A stretch of 64,000 bases of DNA from JAFAGX01 sp035624215 (GTDB lineage: Bacteria; Acidobacteriota; Terriglobia; Terriglobales; Acidobacteriaceae): assembly GCA_035624215.1 (NCBI GenBank), contig DASPRY010000191.1, positions 1 to 64,000 on the forward strand, written 5' to 3'. The notes under the pieces were generated by a model. That model did no database searches and had not been told where the DNA came from. It was given only the letters and a program-made list of their open reading frames with translations. Each line of letters begins with the position of its first letter. Position 1 is the first letter of the stretch. This document shows, one piece after another, positions 43,283 to 51,249 of the stretch. Made by a program: the position numbers and the translations under genes.

Positions 43283-44209
43283 CTAGCGGCTGCTGTTCTC
43301 TACCCGCCTTCGCCAATCCAGTTCTTCGATAAACGCGTGGGACTCGCGCCAGGCCGGACTTACTTTGACAAACAGCTCGAGATAGACTCGCGTGCCCACC
43401 AGCTTTTCAATCTGCAAGCGGGCTGAGGTGCCGATTTTCTTCAACATTTGTCCGTGTTTTCCGACCAGAATGCGCTTTTGCCCCTCGCGCTCGCAATGGA
43501 TGGTCGCGGCAATGCGCGTGAGTGTCCTGCCTTCTTCGAACTGATCGATCGCGACCGTCGTCGCATACGGTATCTCCTCGCTGGTGGTCAATAGAACCTG
43601 TTCGCGGATGATTTCAGCGACCATAAACCGAACCGGTTGATCGGTGATCTGATCTTCCGGAAAATAGGTCGGCCCTTCCGGCAGGCTCTCGATTAATTTT
43701 TCCAGCAATAGGTCTAATCCCTGACGCTTGCGTGCCGACAGTGGAATGATCGCCCTGAACTCGTGCCGCTGCCGGTAAGCATCAATGATAGGCAAGAGCT
43801 TGTCTTTCTGAGGAAGCAGGTCAATCTTGTTCAGCAGCAGCAACACGGGAATGCCGGCTTTCTTTGCCATTTCGAGCGAAAACTGATCGCCTTGCCCGAA
43901 GGTCTGGGTGACATCCACGATCAGCAGCAGCAAGTTGCAGCCTTCCAGGGCTTCGCGCACCTCCGCCATCATCTTGCGGCCGAGGGAACTGTCCGGCTTA
44001 TGGACGCCGGGAGTGTCGATCAGGATTACCTGCCCGCCCGGCCTGTCTTTTTTGGGAGGAACTTGAACGATTCCCAGAATTCGATTCCGGGTGGTCTGCG
44101 GCTTGGGGCTGACGATGGCCAGCTTCTCGCCCACCAGAGCATTGAGGAGAGTCGATTTGCCGGCGTTCGGCCGGCCCAGAATACAAACGAAACCAGAGTG
44201 GAAGGACAT
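43283..44209 (-). CDS. era: GTPase Era
   Basis: Ribosome-assembly GTPase acting on 16S rRNA 3' maturation. G1 GRPNAGKS (residues 12-19), G3 DTPGVHKP, G4 NKID and G5 SA are present, then the C-terminal KH domain (KRILVGKHGQMLKKIGTSARLQIEKL). 308 residues is standard. Last gene of the leftward phoH-ybeY-corC-like-era block. Confidence 0.97.
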   Translation of the reverse strand: MSFHSGFVCILGRPNAGKSTLLNALVGEKLAIVSPKPQTTRNRILGIVQVPPKKDRPGGQVILIDTPGVHKPDSSLGRKMMAEVREALEGCNLLLLIVDVTQTFGQGDQFSLEMAKKAGIPVLLLLNKIDLLPQKDKLLPIIDAYRQRHEFRAIIPLSARKRQGLDLLLEKLIESLPEGPTYFPEDQITDQPVRFMVAEIIREQVLLTTSEEIPYATTVAIDQFEEGRTLTRIAATIHCEREGQKRILVGKHGQMLKKIGTSARLQIEKLVGTRVYLELFVKVSPAWRESHAFIEELDWRRRVENSSR

Positions 44210-44314
44210 TGAGTAATTGGGTAATTTGCAAATTTTGTAATTGCAAACCTCGCCGGCGCGCGCACTCGAAACTTCGATTTACAAAATTACTCAATTACCA
44301 GATTACTCAATTTA
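44210..44314. repeat. AT-rich inverted/direct repeat between era and the CorC-like gene
   Basis: The units TTGAGTAATTGGGTAAT at the left and ATTACTCAATTACCAGATTAC at the right are near reverse complements, and the right arm holds the AATTACTCA-type unit twice. The rest of the window is GC-rich, so the tract stands out. It overlaps the stop codon of the following gene. Confidence 0.55.
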
Positions 44315-45589
44315 GATGAGTCGCATCTGTTTCGGCTCGACCGCGGTAATTCGCACCCGCTCGACTCTTCGCTCAGTCGATTCCAGTACTTCAAAACGCA
44401 AGCCATCTTCTTCGACGACTTCTCCTTTTTGCGGAATCCGGCCTGCCAATTCACTGACCAGCCCTCCCACCGTGGCTGACTCCTTGCCTTCTGGCCTGGT
44501 TCCGAATAATTCCGCCAGCCGGTCAATGTCCATGTTCCCGGCGACGATATAGGAGTGCTCACTTTCGCGTACCACATCGGCCTTGTCATGCTCGTCGCGA
44601 ATCTCGCCAACAATTTCCTCTACCAGATCCTCGATCGTGACCAAACCTGCGACTCCTCCATACTCGTCCACTACAATCGCCATGCGGATATTATTCTTCT
44701 GCATCTCGCGCAATAGATCGCTGCCTAACTTGCTCTCCGGCACAAAATAAACATCCTTGCGCATCAAGGTATCGACCGTGCGCGTGCGGGCTTCGGTATC
44801 GGGCACCTGCAACACATCCTGGGCATAGACAATTCCCTTGATGTTGTGGATGGTCCCTTCGTACACCGGCACGCGCGAGAACGGCTTTTTGCGCAACAGT
44901 TCGACAAATTGCTCAACCGTGCTATTGGTGGGCACAGCCACGATATCGGGACGCGGCTTCATCGCCTCGCGCACCGTTTTTTCCCCGAACTCAACCACGG
45001 ACTGGATCAGGTCGCGATTGCTTTCATCCAGAATGCCTTCTTCCTGGCCGGCTTCAATCAGCGCATCGACCGCCTCCGCCTGTGTGTCAGGTTGTTCGTC
45101 GGCATGTTCCTTAGTCAACGCCGCCACCGACAAAAGAAAACCCAGCACCAATGTCACGGGAAGCAAAATGTAAATGAGAATTCGCAAAGGCCATATCCAC
45201 CGTGCCAGCCAAAGCCCTTTAGTTCGCGAGAACAGTACAAAAGGAAGAAAGCGGTTAAAGATGATCACCACAAGGATCAGGCTTAAGGTCGCCTGCAGGA
45301 TTTCGTAAACGCTCCACGCCCGATCGCGGAAGACGGTGAAAGCAACCACCATCGCGATCGCCGCCATCGTAAGCTGCACCAGCACTGCCATCGATAAGGC
45401 AGCCCGTTCGCGACTCACACCCAGCTTGGGCTCGATCTTCTGCTCGAAGGCGTCGATGTTGTTCTGGAACTCACGCGAAAGAAATTTGCCGATCTCCGAG
45501 TAAACCTGATCCACATACGACACCAAAATCAGCAGCCCGAGCAGGATCAGCAACGCCAATGCGATGGCATAGTTCATCAGGATGCTCAT
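44312..45589 (-). CDS. CBS-domain CorC/HlyC-type membrane protein
   Basis: 425 residues: about four N-terminal hydrophobic helices, a linker, paired CBS domains (about 205-330: MKPRPDIVAVPTNSTVEQFVELL, MRKDVYFVPESKLGSDLLREMQ, VDEYGGVAGLVTIEDLVEEIVGEI) and a CorC_HlyC C-terminal domain. The family is tied to Mg/Co efflux; the membrane part is not a clear DUF21/CNNM domain. ATG 45589 overlaps the ybeY stop (ATGA). Confidence 0.87.
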   Translation of the reverse strand: MSILMNYAIALALLILLGLLILVSYVDQVYSEIGKFLSREFQNNIDAFEQKIEPKLGVSRERAALSMAVLVQLTMAAIAMVVAFTVFRDRAWSVYEILQATLSLILVVIIFNRFLPFVLFSRTKGLWLARWIWPLRILIYILLPVTLVLGFLLSVAALTKEHADEQPDTQAEAVDALIEAGQEEGILDESNRDLIQSVVEFGEKTVREAMKPRPDIVAVPTNSTVEQFVELLRKKPFSRVPVYEGTIHNIKGIVYAQDVLQVPDTEARTRTVDTLMRKDVYFVPESKLGSDLLREMQKNNIRMAIVVDEYGGVAGLVTIEDLVEEIVGEIRDEHDKADVVRESEHSYIVAGNMDIDRLAELFGTRPEGKESATVGGLVSELAGRIPQKGEVVEEDGLRFEVLESTERRVERVRITAVEPKQMRLI

Positions 45590-46173
45590 GGTGCGGAGGC
45601 CGGCAAAGCGCCTCGTTTTGCCCGCACTTTTCGTGAATTCCTGCGACCCACTGACCGGCGATTCCTGTGCGGCTCAGTGTTTCTCTCGATCAATCCCAGC
45701 GGCAAACCTAACCACCTGCGCAAGTGCGCTTCCTTCGATGCCATTGCACCGTCATCCCGTTCATGGTCGTAGCCTGCAAGATGAAGGATACCGTGTAAAG
45801 CAAGGATCGTGACTTCTTCCCGGGCCGTGTGCCCGAGACGGTGCGCATTCTGAGTCGCAATTTCAGCCGAGATCGCAATCTCACCCGCGAACCCGTCACT
45901 TCGCCCGGGCGCGGCCGGAAACGATAGCACGTCAGTTGCCTGGTCCTTTCCTCGAAACCGCTGGTTCAGCCGCCTTAGCTCACGGTTGTTTGTAATCATT
46001 ACATCAACTCCACCGGTCAGGCGAACTGCACGCTTGGCGCGGGACACAAACCTCGCCAACCCCCCTTTGCTCAACCCCGGGACTCGCCGCTCAAAAATAA
46101 TCAAGTTTGTTCCGGACGCCGCAAGTGCGGACGATTTCACGACAAAAGCAAACAGGAGGGCCAATGTCCGCAC
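45586..46173 (-). CDS. ybeY: Endoribonuclease YbeY
   Basis: Zinc endoribonuclease for 16S rRNA maturation and ribosome quality control. Metal motif HGILHLAGYDHERD with His-127, His-131 and His-137, and the upstream FRGKDQATDVLSFP block, are diagnostic. The start is uncertain: the frame opens at GTG 46173, which overlaps its own GGAGGG, so TTG 46164 (8 bases after GGAGGG) or GTG 46140 may be used. The C-terminal basic tail is longer than usual. Confidence 0.92.
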   Translation of the reverse strand: MRTLALLFAFVVKSSALAASGTNLIIFERRVPGLSKGGLARFVSRAKRAVRLTGGVDVMITNNRELRRLNQRFRGKDQATDVLSFPAAPGRSDGFAGEIAISAEIATQNAHRLGHTAREEVTILALHGILHLAGYDHERDDGAMASKEAHLRRWLGLPLGLIERNTEPHRNRRSVGRRNSRKVRAKRGALPASAP

Positions 46174-46195
46174 CCTCCTGCTCTATGGTATTACT

Positions 46196-47263
46196 TTATT
46201 CTTCGCGCGGTACTTCTTGGGAGGACAGCTCCGTATTCTCCTGGCGCAGCTCCTCCGGCGCGCTCGCCTTACCGTTCGCTCCGTTCCTGCTCTCCAGCAG
46301 CGACATCTGCTGTTCTGCCACTCTCGCCTTGTGTTCGTCGTAGGCACGGATGATGCGTTGCACCAGTTGATGCCGCACCACGTCACCCTCGTCGAAATAG
46401 ACGAAGCTCAGTCCTTCAACCGTTTTGAGCACGTCCACTGCTTCCAGCAGCCCGCTTCGGCGTGCGCTCGGCAAATCGATCTGCGTGATGTCGCCCGTGA
46501 TCACCGCTTTGGAATTAAAGCCCAGCCGCGTGACAAACATCTTCATCTGCTCGGAGGTGGTGTTCTGCGCCTCGTCCAGAATGACAAAAGAATCGTTCAA
46601 AGTCCGCCCCCGCATGAAGGCGATGGGCGCAATTTCGATGACATTCTTTTCCAGATAGCGGTCCACCTTTTCCGGATCGAGCATGTCGTAAAGCGCGTCA
46701 TAAAGCGGGCGCAGATAGGGGTCGATTTTGTCCTGCAGTGTTCCCGGCAGGAAACCTAGCCGTTCGCCCGCTTCGACCGCCGGACGCGCCAGAATGATGC
46801 GGTTCACGCGCTTGGCCAGCAATGCAGAAATGGCCATGGCCACCGCGAGGTAAGTCTTCCCCGTGCCCGCCGGACCAATGCCAAATACCATGTCGTGCTT
46901 TTCAATGGCTTCCAGATAGCGCCGCTGGTTCAAGCTTTTTGGCTGCACGGTGCGTCGCCCAAACGATCGCTGACGTCCGGCTTCCGCCAGTCCGCGCAGC
47001 GTGGCCTTGGGATCGGCCATCAGCACGCGCAACATGCTGTTCAAATCGCCATTATTGAAGGTGTGTCCGGAACGTTGCAGAAAGTCAAAATCAGCGAAGA
47101 CTTGCTCAGCGCGGGCTACATCGCGGGGCGCGCCTTCCAGGTCTATTGCATCAGATCGCAGGTCGATGTTGATGTTCAGTCCATCTTCCAGCACGTGCAA
47201 ATTTTCATCCCTGGTTCCGAACAGGGTCTCAATGCGAGGGCTGATCTCAATACTTTTCTTCAT
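46196..47263 (-). CDS. phoH: PhoH-family ATPase
   Basis: 355 residues. N-terminal KH-like region, then P-loop ATPase with Walker A GPAGTGKT (residues 130-137), Walker B FVILDEAQN and sensor region VITGDITQIDLP. PhoH precedes YbeY in many genomes and is linked to RNA metabolism rather than phosphate here. First gene of the block; the 22-bp gap to ybeY implies co-transcription. Confidence 0.94.
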   Translation of the reverse strand: MKKSIEISPRIETLFGTRDENLHVLEDGLNINIDLRSDAIDLEGAPRDVARAEQVFADFDFLQRSGHTFNNGDLNSMLRVLMADPKATLRGLAEAGRQRSFGRRTVQPKSLNQRRYLEAIEKHDMVFGIGPAGTGKTYLAVAMAISALLAKRVNRIILARPAVEAGERLGFLPGTLQDKIDPYLRPLYDALYDMLDPEKVDRYLEKNVIEIAPIAFMRGRTLNDSFVILDEAQNTTSEQMKMFVTRLGFNSKAVITGDITQIDLPSARRSGLLEAVDVLKTVEGLSFVYFDEGDVVRHQLVQRIIRAYDEHKARVAEQQMSLLESRNGANGKASAPEELRQENTELSSQEVPREE

Positions 47264-47616
47264 TCAGCTTTGATCTTCACCTCTGGGACGAGTCTTTGAC
47301 CCCTCCCTATAATGCAGTGTCACCTCAAGCCGCCCACCTTAGATGCACCAATGGCAGGCCCATGCTTCGGCCGTCCGCGGCAAACAAAATTTTCTCTCTG
47401 GAGATGGAAACTCGCCGGAATGCTCGCGCCCAAGGTGCAAGCAACTACCATTGACCATAGGGTAACGCTGCTGAATGAAGCGAGTCAATCACTGTTTAGC
47501 CGCTGGGTTTCCTAAGTAATGGAATCGCATCTGTTTGACCAGCCTCAACTTGCTCCCGTAAAATAACTCTTCGGCACTCCCCGAAGATCATCAGACGCAA
47601 AGGGCAACGACTTTAC
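47264..47616. other. 353-bp divergent intergenic region between phoH and rpsT
   Basis: Contains the rpsT promoter at 47535-47564 and the phoH upstream region. Short frames inside it (e.g. around 47312-47515) have no protein-like features. Confidence 0.5.
47535..47564 (+). promoter_or_regulatory. rpsT promoter
   Basis: TTGACC (47535-47540) and TAAAAT (47559-47564) with an 18-bp spacer, 52 bases before the S20 start. Confidence 0.6.
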
Positions 47617-47883
47617 ATGGCAAATCATTTTTCGGCGCTCAAACGCGCTCGTCAGACTGAGAAACGCACCGCCCGCAACCGGGCCAACACCTCCCGCCTG
47701 CGCACTGTCCTGCGCAGCTTTCGTGAGACGCTTGCCAAGGGCGACAAGCCGGCTGCCGAGCAGGCCTTTCGCCACACTGTCTCGGCGCTCGATAAGGCCG
47801 TGCAGAAGGGTGTCATTCACCAGAACACCTCGTCGCGCTACAAGGCCCGCCTGAACGCGCGTTTGAACGCGCTGGCGAAGTAG
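47617..47883 (+). CDS. rpsT: 30S ribosomal protein S20
   Basis: 88-residue, Lys/Arg/Ala-rich helical protein with the S20 pattern (MANHFSALKRARQTEKRTARNR..., ALDKAVQKGVIHQNTSSRYKARL). Binds 16S rRNA helix 44 and the 5' domain. Monocistronic, with its own promoter and a terminator-like structure after it. Confidence 0.96.
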   Translation: MANHFSALKRARQTEKRTARNRANTSRLRTVLRSFRETLAKGDKPAAEQAFRHTVSALDKAVQKGVIHQNTSSRYKARLNARLNALAK

Positions 47884-47889
47884 CTCTTT

Positions 47890-47940
47890 CCCCCTCCGAA
47901 GCGGCCGGCTGAATCCTGCCGGAACTTAGAGCGGGGGTTT
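47890..47940 (+). terminator. rpsT terminator-like structure
   Basis: Outer CCCCC/GGGGG (47890-47894, 47933-47937) encloses CCGGC/GCCGG and is followed by TTTGCGGGTTTT. Interrupted stem, so only moderately convincing. Confidence 0.42.
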
Positions 47941-48091
47941 GCGGGTTTTGCGTCAGCAAGCCTTTAACTCGCTGGTCTTCCACCTTTCGTATTCATGCGC
48001 TTGCGATGATATCCTCAGTTTTCGCTCCGGTCGCGTGGGTCCGGATACTTGGCGCGTTAAGGCAATCGCCGGGATGGGAGAGAAGAACAAA

Positions 48092-48910
48092 ATGAATACC
48101 TCGGCAAAAAGAGTTGTGGTGATTGGCGCCGGCAAAATGGGCGGCATCCTTCTCAACGCGCTCTTGCAGAAGGGACTCTTGTCCCGCGATTTGACCACTG
48201 CAACTGTCCAGCACGAGGACCGCGCCCGCAGTCTGGCCCAGAAGCTGGGGATTCCGGTGGGGACCGATAATGCTACGGCGGTGCGCGATGCGGACATCAT
48301 CCTGGTCTGCGTGAAACCACAAGTAGTAGAAACCGTGATGCAGCAGATTCGCGGAAACATTTCCACGCACCAATTAATGATCTCGGTGGCCGCGTCGGTT
48401 CCCACCAGCCAGTTCGAGCAGCTGTTGGGTAAGGAAGTTCCGGTCGTGCGAGCGATGCCGAACACTCCTTGCGTCTTGGGCTACGGTATGACCGCCCTGT
48501 GCAAGGGCCGGTTTGCCGAAAGCTGTCACCTGGAAATGGCTACTGCTCTGTTTAATGCTGTGGGACGAACCGTGGTAGTCGACGAGAAACACATGGACGC
48601 CGTCACCGGCCTTTCGGCCAGCGGACCGGCTTACATCTACATTATTCTTGAATCGCTGGCAGAAGCCGGGGTCAAGGTCGGCCTGCCGCGTGACATTGCC
48701 ACCCTGCTGGCGGCACAAACCACTTTGGGTGCGGCCAATGTAGTGCTTGAAACTGGTGATCACCCTGCCTTGCTCAAAGACGCCGTGACTACGCCCGCCG
48801 GGTGTACCATCGACGGCATCCTGGAACTGGAGGAGGGCAAGTTGCGCGTTACCCTGATCAAGGCGGTTGTCAAGGCAGTGCAAAGAGCAAAGGAATTGGC
48901 GTACGTTTAA
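48092..48910 (+). CDS. proC: Pyrroline-5-carboxylate reductase
   Basis: Last step of proline synthesis (P5C to proline with NAD(P)H). Rossmann motif VVVIGAGKMGG at the N-terminus, then VRAMPNTPCVLGYGMTAL and the C-terminal signature MDAVTGLSASGPAYIYIILESLAEAGVKVGLP with VTTPAGCTIDGILELEEG. ATG 48092 is preferred: GGGAGAG lies 8 bases upstream and the length becomes 272 residues, the family norm; ATG 48074 and the frame opening at 47939 are less likely. Confidence 0.95.
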   Translation: MNTSAKRVVVIGAGKMGGILLNALLQKGLLSRDLTTATVQHEDRARSLAQKLGIPVGTDNATAVRDADIILVCVKPQVVETVMQQIRGNISTHQLMISVAASVPTSQFEQLLGKEVPVVRAMPNTPCVLGYGMTALCKGRFAESCHLEMATALFNAVGRTVVVDEKHMDAVTGLSASGPAYIYIILESLAEAGVKVGLPRDIATLLAAQTTLGAANVVLETGDHPALLKDAVTTPAGCTIDGILELEEGKLRVTLIKAVVKAVQRAKELAYV

Positions 48911-48972
48911 CGCTGGAGGCTAACGGCCCTTTCGTCGACGAGGGCAACGATCTTCGTTCTTAGGAGGCTTTC

Positions 48973-49332
48973 GTGGATTTAAAAGTCCATACCCGAGAAG
49001 TAGAAGATGTAACCATTGTTGACGTGAGCGGCCGCATTACCCTTGGGGAAGAAACCGGCTTGTTGCGCAAGACCGTTCATGATTTGGTCGATGGCGGTAA
49101 GAAGAAGATCGTACTGAATCTTGCCGATGTGGACTATATCGATAGTTCCGGAGTAGGCGAACTGGTATCCTCCTACACGGCGGTACGCAACGCGGGCGGC
49201 GAACTGAAATTGCTCAACCTTACCAGGAAAGTTCACGATCTCCTTCAAGTCACCAAGCTCTACACTATCTTCGACATCAAAGATAACGAGTTCATGGCCG
49301 TGAAGTCTTTCGACTGGTTCTTTGCAAAATAA
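48973..49332 (+). CDS. STAS-domain anti-sigma factor antagonist
   Basis: 119-residue SpoIIAA-like protein. The phosphorylatable serine region is DYIDSSGVGELVSSY, with the conserved DVSGRITL strand at the N-terminus. It would bind a serine-kinase anti-sigma factor in a partner-switching cascade; no such kinase is adjacent. GTG 48973 has AGGAGG 5 bases upstream. Confidence 0.9.
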   Translation: MDLKVHTREVEDVTIVDVSGRITLGEETGLLRKTVHDLVDGGKKKIVLNLADVDYIDSSGVGELVSSYTAVRNAGGELKLLNLTRKVHDLLQVTKLYTIFDIKDNEFMAVKSFDWFFAK

Positions 49333-49357
49333 GCTTCGGTAGCAACCGGACGGATAG

Positions 49358-49891
49358 CTAAGGCACTGCCCGATCAAAGATTCTTCCCTGGCACGCGAAA
49401 CACAACGAGCTCTCCTTCAAGTCGATCCACTCGACCGCATGCGCCGCCGCCATCGCACAACGATAGTCTTCGCAATGAGTGAGATTGAGGGTATGCCCGA
49501 TCTCGTGAACACATTCTTTGAGCAGACGCTCCTGCAGCAGTTTTCCATCCGCAGGCAAGCCGTAAAACTCCTGGCGAAGCCGGTGCAGCGACACCACGGC
49601 GCAGGTTCCCCCTATTTGCGCCTCTCCAAACACAAAGGTCAGGATGGGAATGTAGAGATCGACGGCCGCCACGCCTAACATTCGCCAGGTTTGCCCAGTG
49701 ATCCGCTCCTGCATTCGGGCAAGAATTTCGGAAGAGTGATACTGCTGGCGCTCACCGTGAAAAGCAAACTCAGGGTCCAGCCCGGGAGAAACGATTTCGC
49801 AGGGTAGAGCGAACGTGTTGGCCATCGCGGGCGCCATGCTTGCCAGCAACCCGCCATCGACTTTCCCAATGGGCAGCAGTTGCAGGTTCAT
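49358..49891 (-). CDS. Archaemetzincin-family zinc protease
   Basis: 177 residues with His-129, Glu-130, His-133 and His-139 in HEIGHTLNLTHC, then CAM (Met-turn Met-147) and the second zinc site made by Cys-140, Cys-145, Cys-164 and Cys-167, the archaemetzincin layout. Position 136 is Asn where metzincins have Gly. The ATG overlaps the upstream regulator stop by 4 bases (ATGA), so it is the last gene of the redox-signalling operon. Substrate unknown. Confidence 0.88.
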   Translation of the reverse strand: MNLQLLPIGKVDGGLLASMAPAMANTFALPCEIVSPGLDPEFAFHGERQQYHSSEILARMQERITGQTWRMLGVAAVDLYIPILTFVFGEAQIGGTCAVVSLHRLRQEFYGLPADGKLLQERLLKECVHEIGHTLNLTHCEDYRCAMAAAHAVEWIDLKESSLCFACQGRIFDRAVP

Positions 49892-51249
49892 CGCGTTTCA
49901 ACTTGTTCCCGGCTCCATCCGTATTTCTTCAGCTTGTGGTGCAGAGTCACGCGATCAATGTCCAGCACTTCGGCGGCGCGGCTCTGATTCCAGTGGCACG
50001 CCTCGAGTATGCGCAGGATGTGCGCCTTTTCCATTTCGTCCAGGGTCCTGGGCGTGCCGTTTGGAGTCGTCGCCTTGAACACGAAATCGTGCGCCTTGAT
50101 CTCCGGCTCCTGCGCTACCACCATGGCACGCTCCACGGCGTTTTCCAATTCACGGACGTTGCCCGTCCACGGCTGTTGTTGCAGCAAATTCATGGCTTCG
50201 GGAGCCACACGATTGATTTTCTTGTTCATCTGCAGCCCGAACTTGCGCACAAAGTGGTCCACTAGCAGGGGGATGTCTTCGCGCCGGTCCCGCAACGGCG
50301 GAATCTCGATATGAAAAACATTCAAGCGGTAGAAAAGATCGGGCCGGAATTTGCCCTCCTCGATTAATTTCTCCAAATCCTTGTTGGTGGCGGCGATGCA
50401 GCGGAAATCCACTTTGATCGCCTGGTTGCTGCCCACGCGCACGATCTCATGCTCTTGCAGCACACGCAGCAGGTCGGTCTGGGTCTTGAGGCTGATATCG
50501 CCGATCTCATCGAGAAACACCGATCCTCCTTCAGCGATTTCGAACTTGCCTTTCTTGCGGTACTGCGCGCCCGTGAACGCCCCTTTCTCGTGGCCAAAGA
50601 GCTCGCTTTCCAGCAGCGTCTCGGTGAGTGCTCCACAGTGAATCACCACTAGAGGATGAAATCGTCGGGGACTCGCCTGATGAATGGCCCGCGCCACCAG
50701 CTCCTTGCCAGTGCCACTTTCGCCCGTGATCAGCACCGTAGCATCGGTTGGTCCGACGGTTTCCACAGCATCGAAAACTTTCTTCATCGCCGCGCTCTGG
50801 CCAACCATCTCCTCAGGCCGGGCAATTTCGGCAACCGTTTCGCGCAGCAGCACGTTTTCTTTCTCGGCCTGCTTGTGTGCCATGGCTTTCTTGACCAGAT
50901 GCGCGATCTCGTCGGGATCCAGCGGTTTGGTCACATAGTCGTAGGCCCCGTTCTTCAGCGCGGTGACTGCAGTCTCCACGGAAGCGTAACCGGTCATGAT
51001 AATGACCATTAGGTCAGGATTAAGCTCGTGCATGCGCCGCTGCAGCTCAATGCCATCCATCCCGTGCATTTTGATGTCCACCAGGGCTACATCCCACGGG
51101 TGCTCGGCCAGGCGGGTGAGCGCTTCGCTTGCGCTCTCTGCCGTGCCCACCTCATATCCCTCTTCACGAAACCACTTTTCCAGCGAGTCGCGCACGCTCA
51201 GTTCATCGTCCACGATCAACAGTTTCCCTTGTGTGCTCACCTTGATCAC
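49888..51249 (-). CDS. Sigma-54-dependent response regulator of the redox operon
   Basis: 453 residues. Receiver domain (VDDE; phospho-Asp in ALVDIKMHGMDG), AAA+ with Walker A GESGTGKE, intact GAFTGA loop and Walker B GGSVFLDEIGD, and a C-terminal Fis-type HTH (SRAAEVLDIDRVTLHHKLKKYG). GTG start overlaps the kinase stop (GTGA). Expected to drive sigma-54 promoters when phosphorylated by the haem kinase encoded just before it; no -24/-12 promoter was identified by eye. Confidence 0.92.
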   Translation of the reverse strand: MIKVSTQGKLLIVDDELSVRDSLEKWFREEGYEVGTAESASEALTRLAEHPWDVALVDIKMHGMDGIELQRRMHELNPDLMVIIMTGYASVETAVTALKNGAYDYVTKPLDPDEIAHLVKKAMAHKQAEKENVLLRETVAEIARPEEMVGQSAAMKKVFDAVETVGPTDATVLITGESGTGKELVARAIHQASPRRFHPLVVIHCGALTETLLESELFGHEKGAFTGAQYRKKGKFEIAEGGSVFLDEIGDISLKTQTDLLRVLQEHEIVRVGSNQAIKVDFRCIAATNKDLEKLIEEGKFRPDLFYRLNVFHIEIPPLRDRREDIPLLVDHFVRKFGLQMNKKINRVAPEAMNLLQQQPWTGNVRELENAVERAMVVAQEPEIKAHDFVFKATTPNGTPRTLDEMEKAHILRILEACHWNQSRAAEVLDIDRVTLHHKLKKYGWSREQVETR

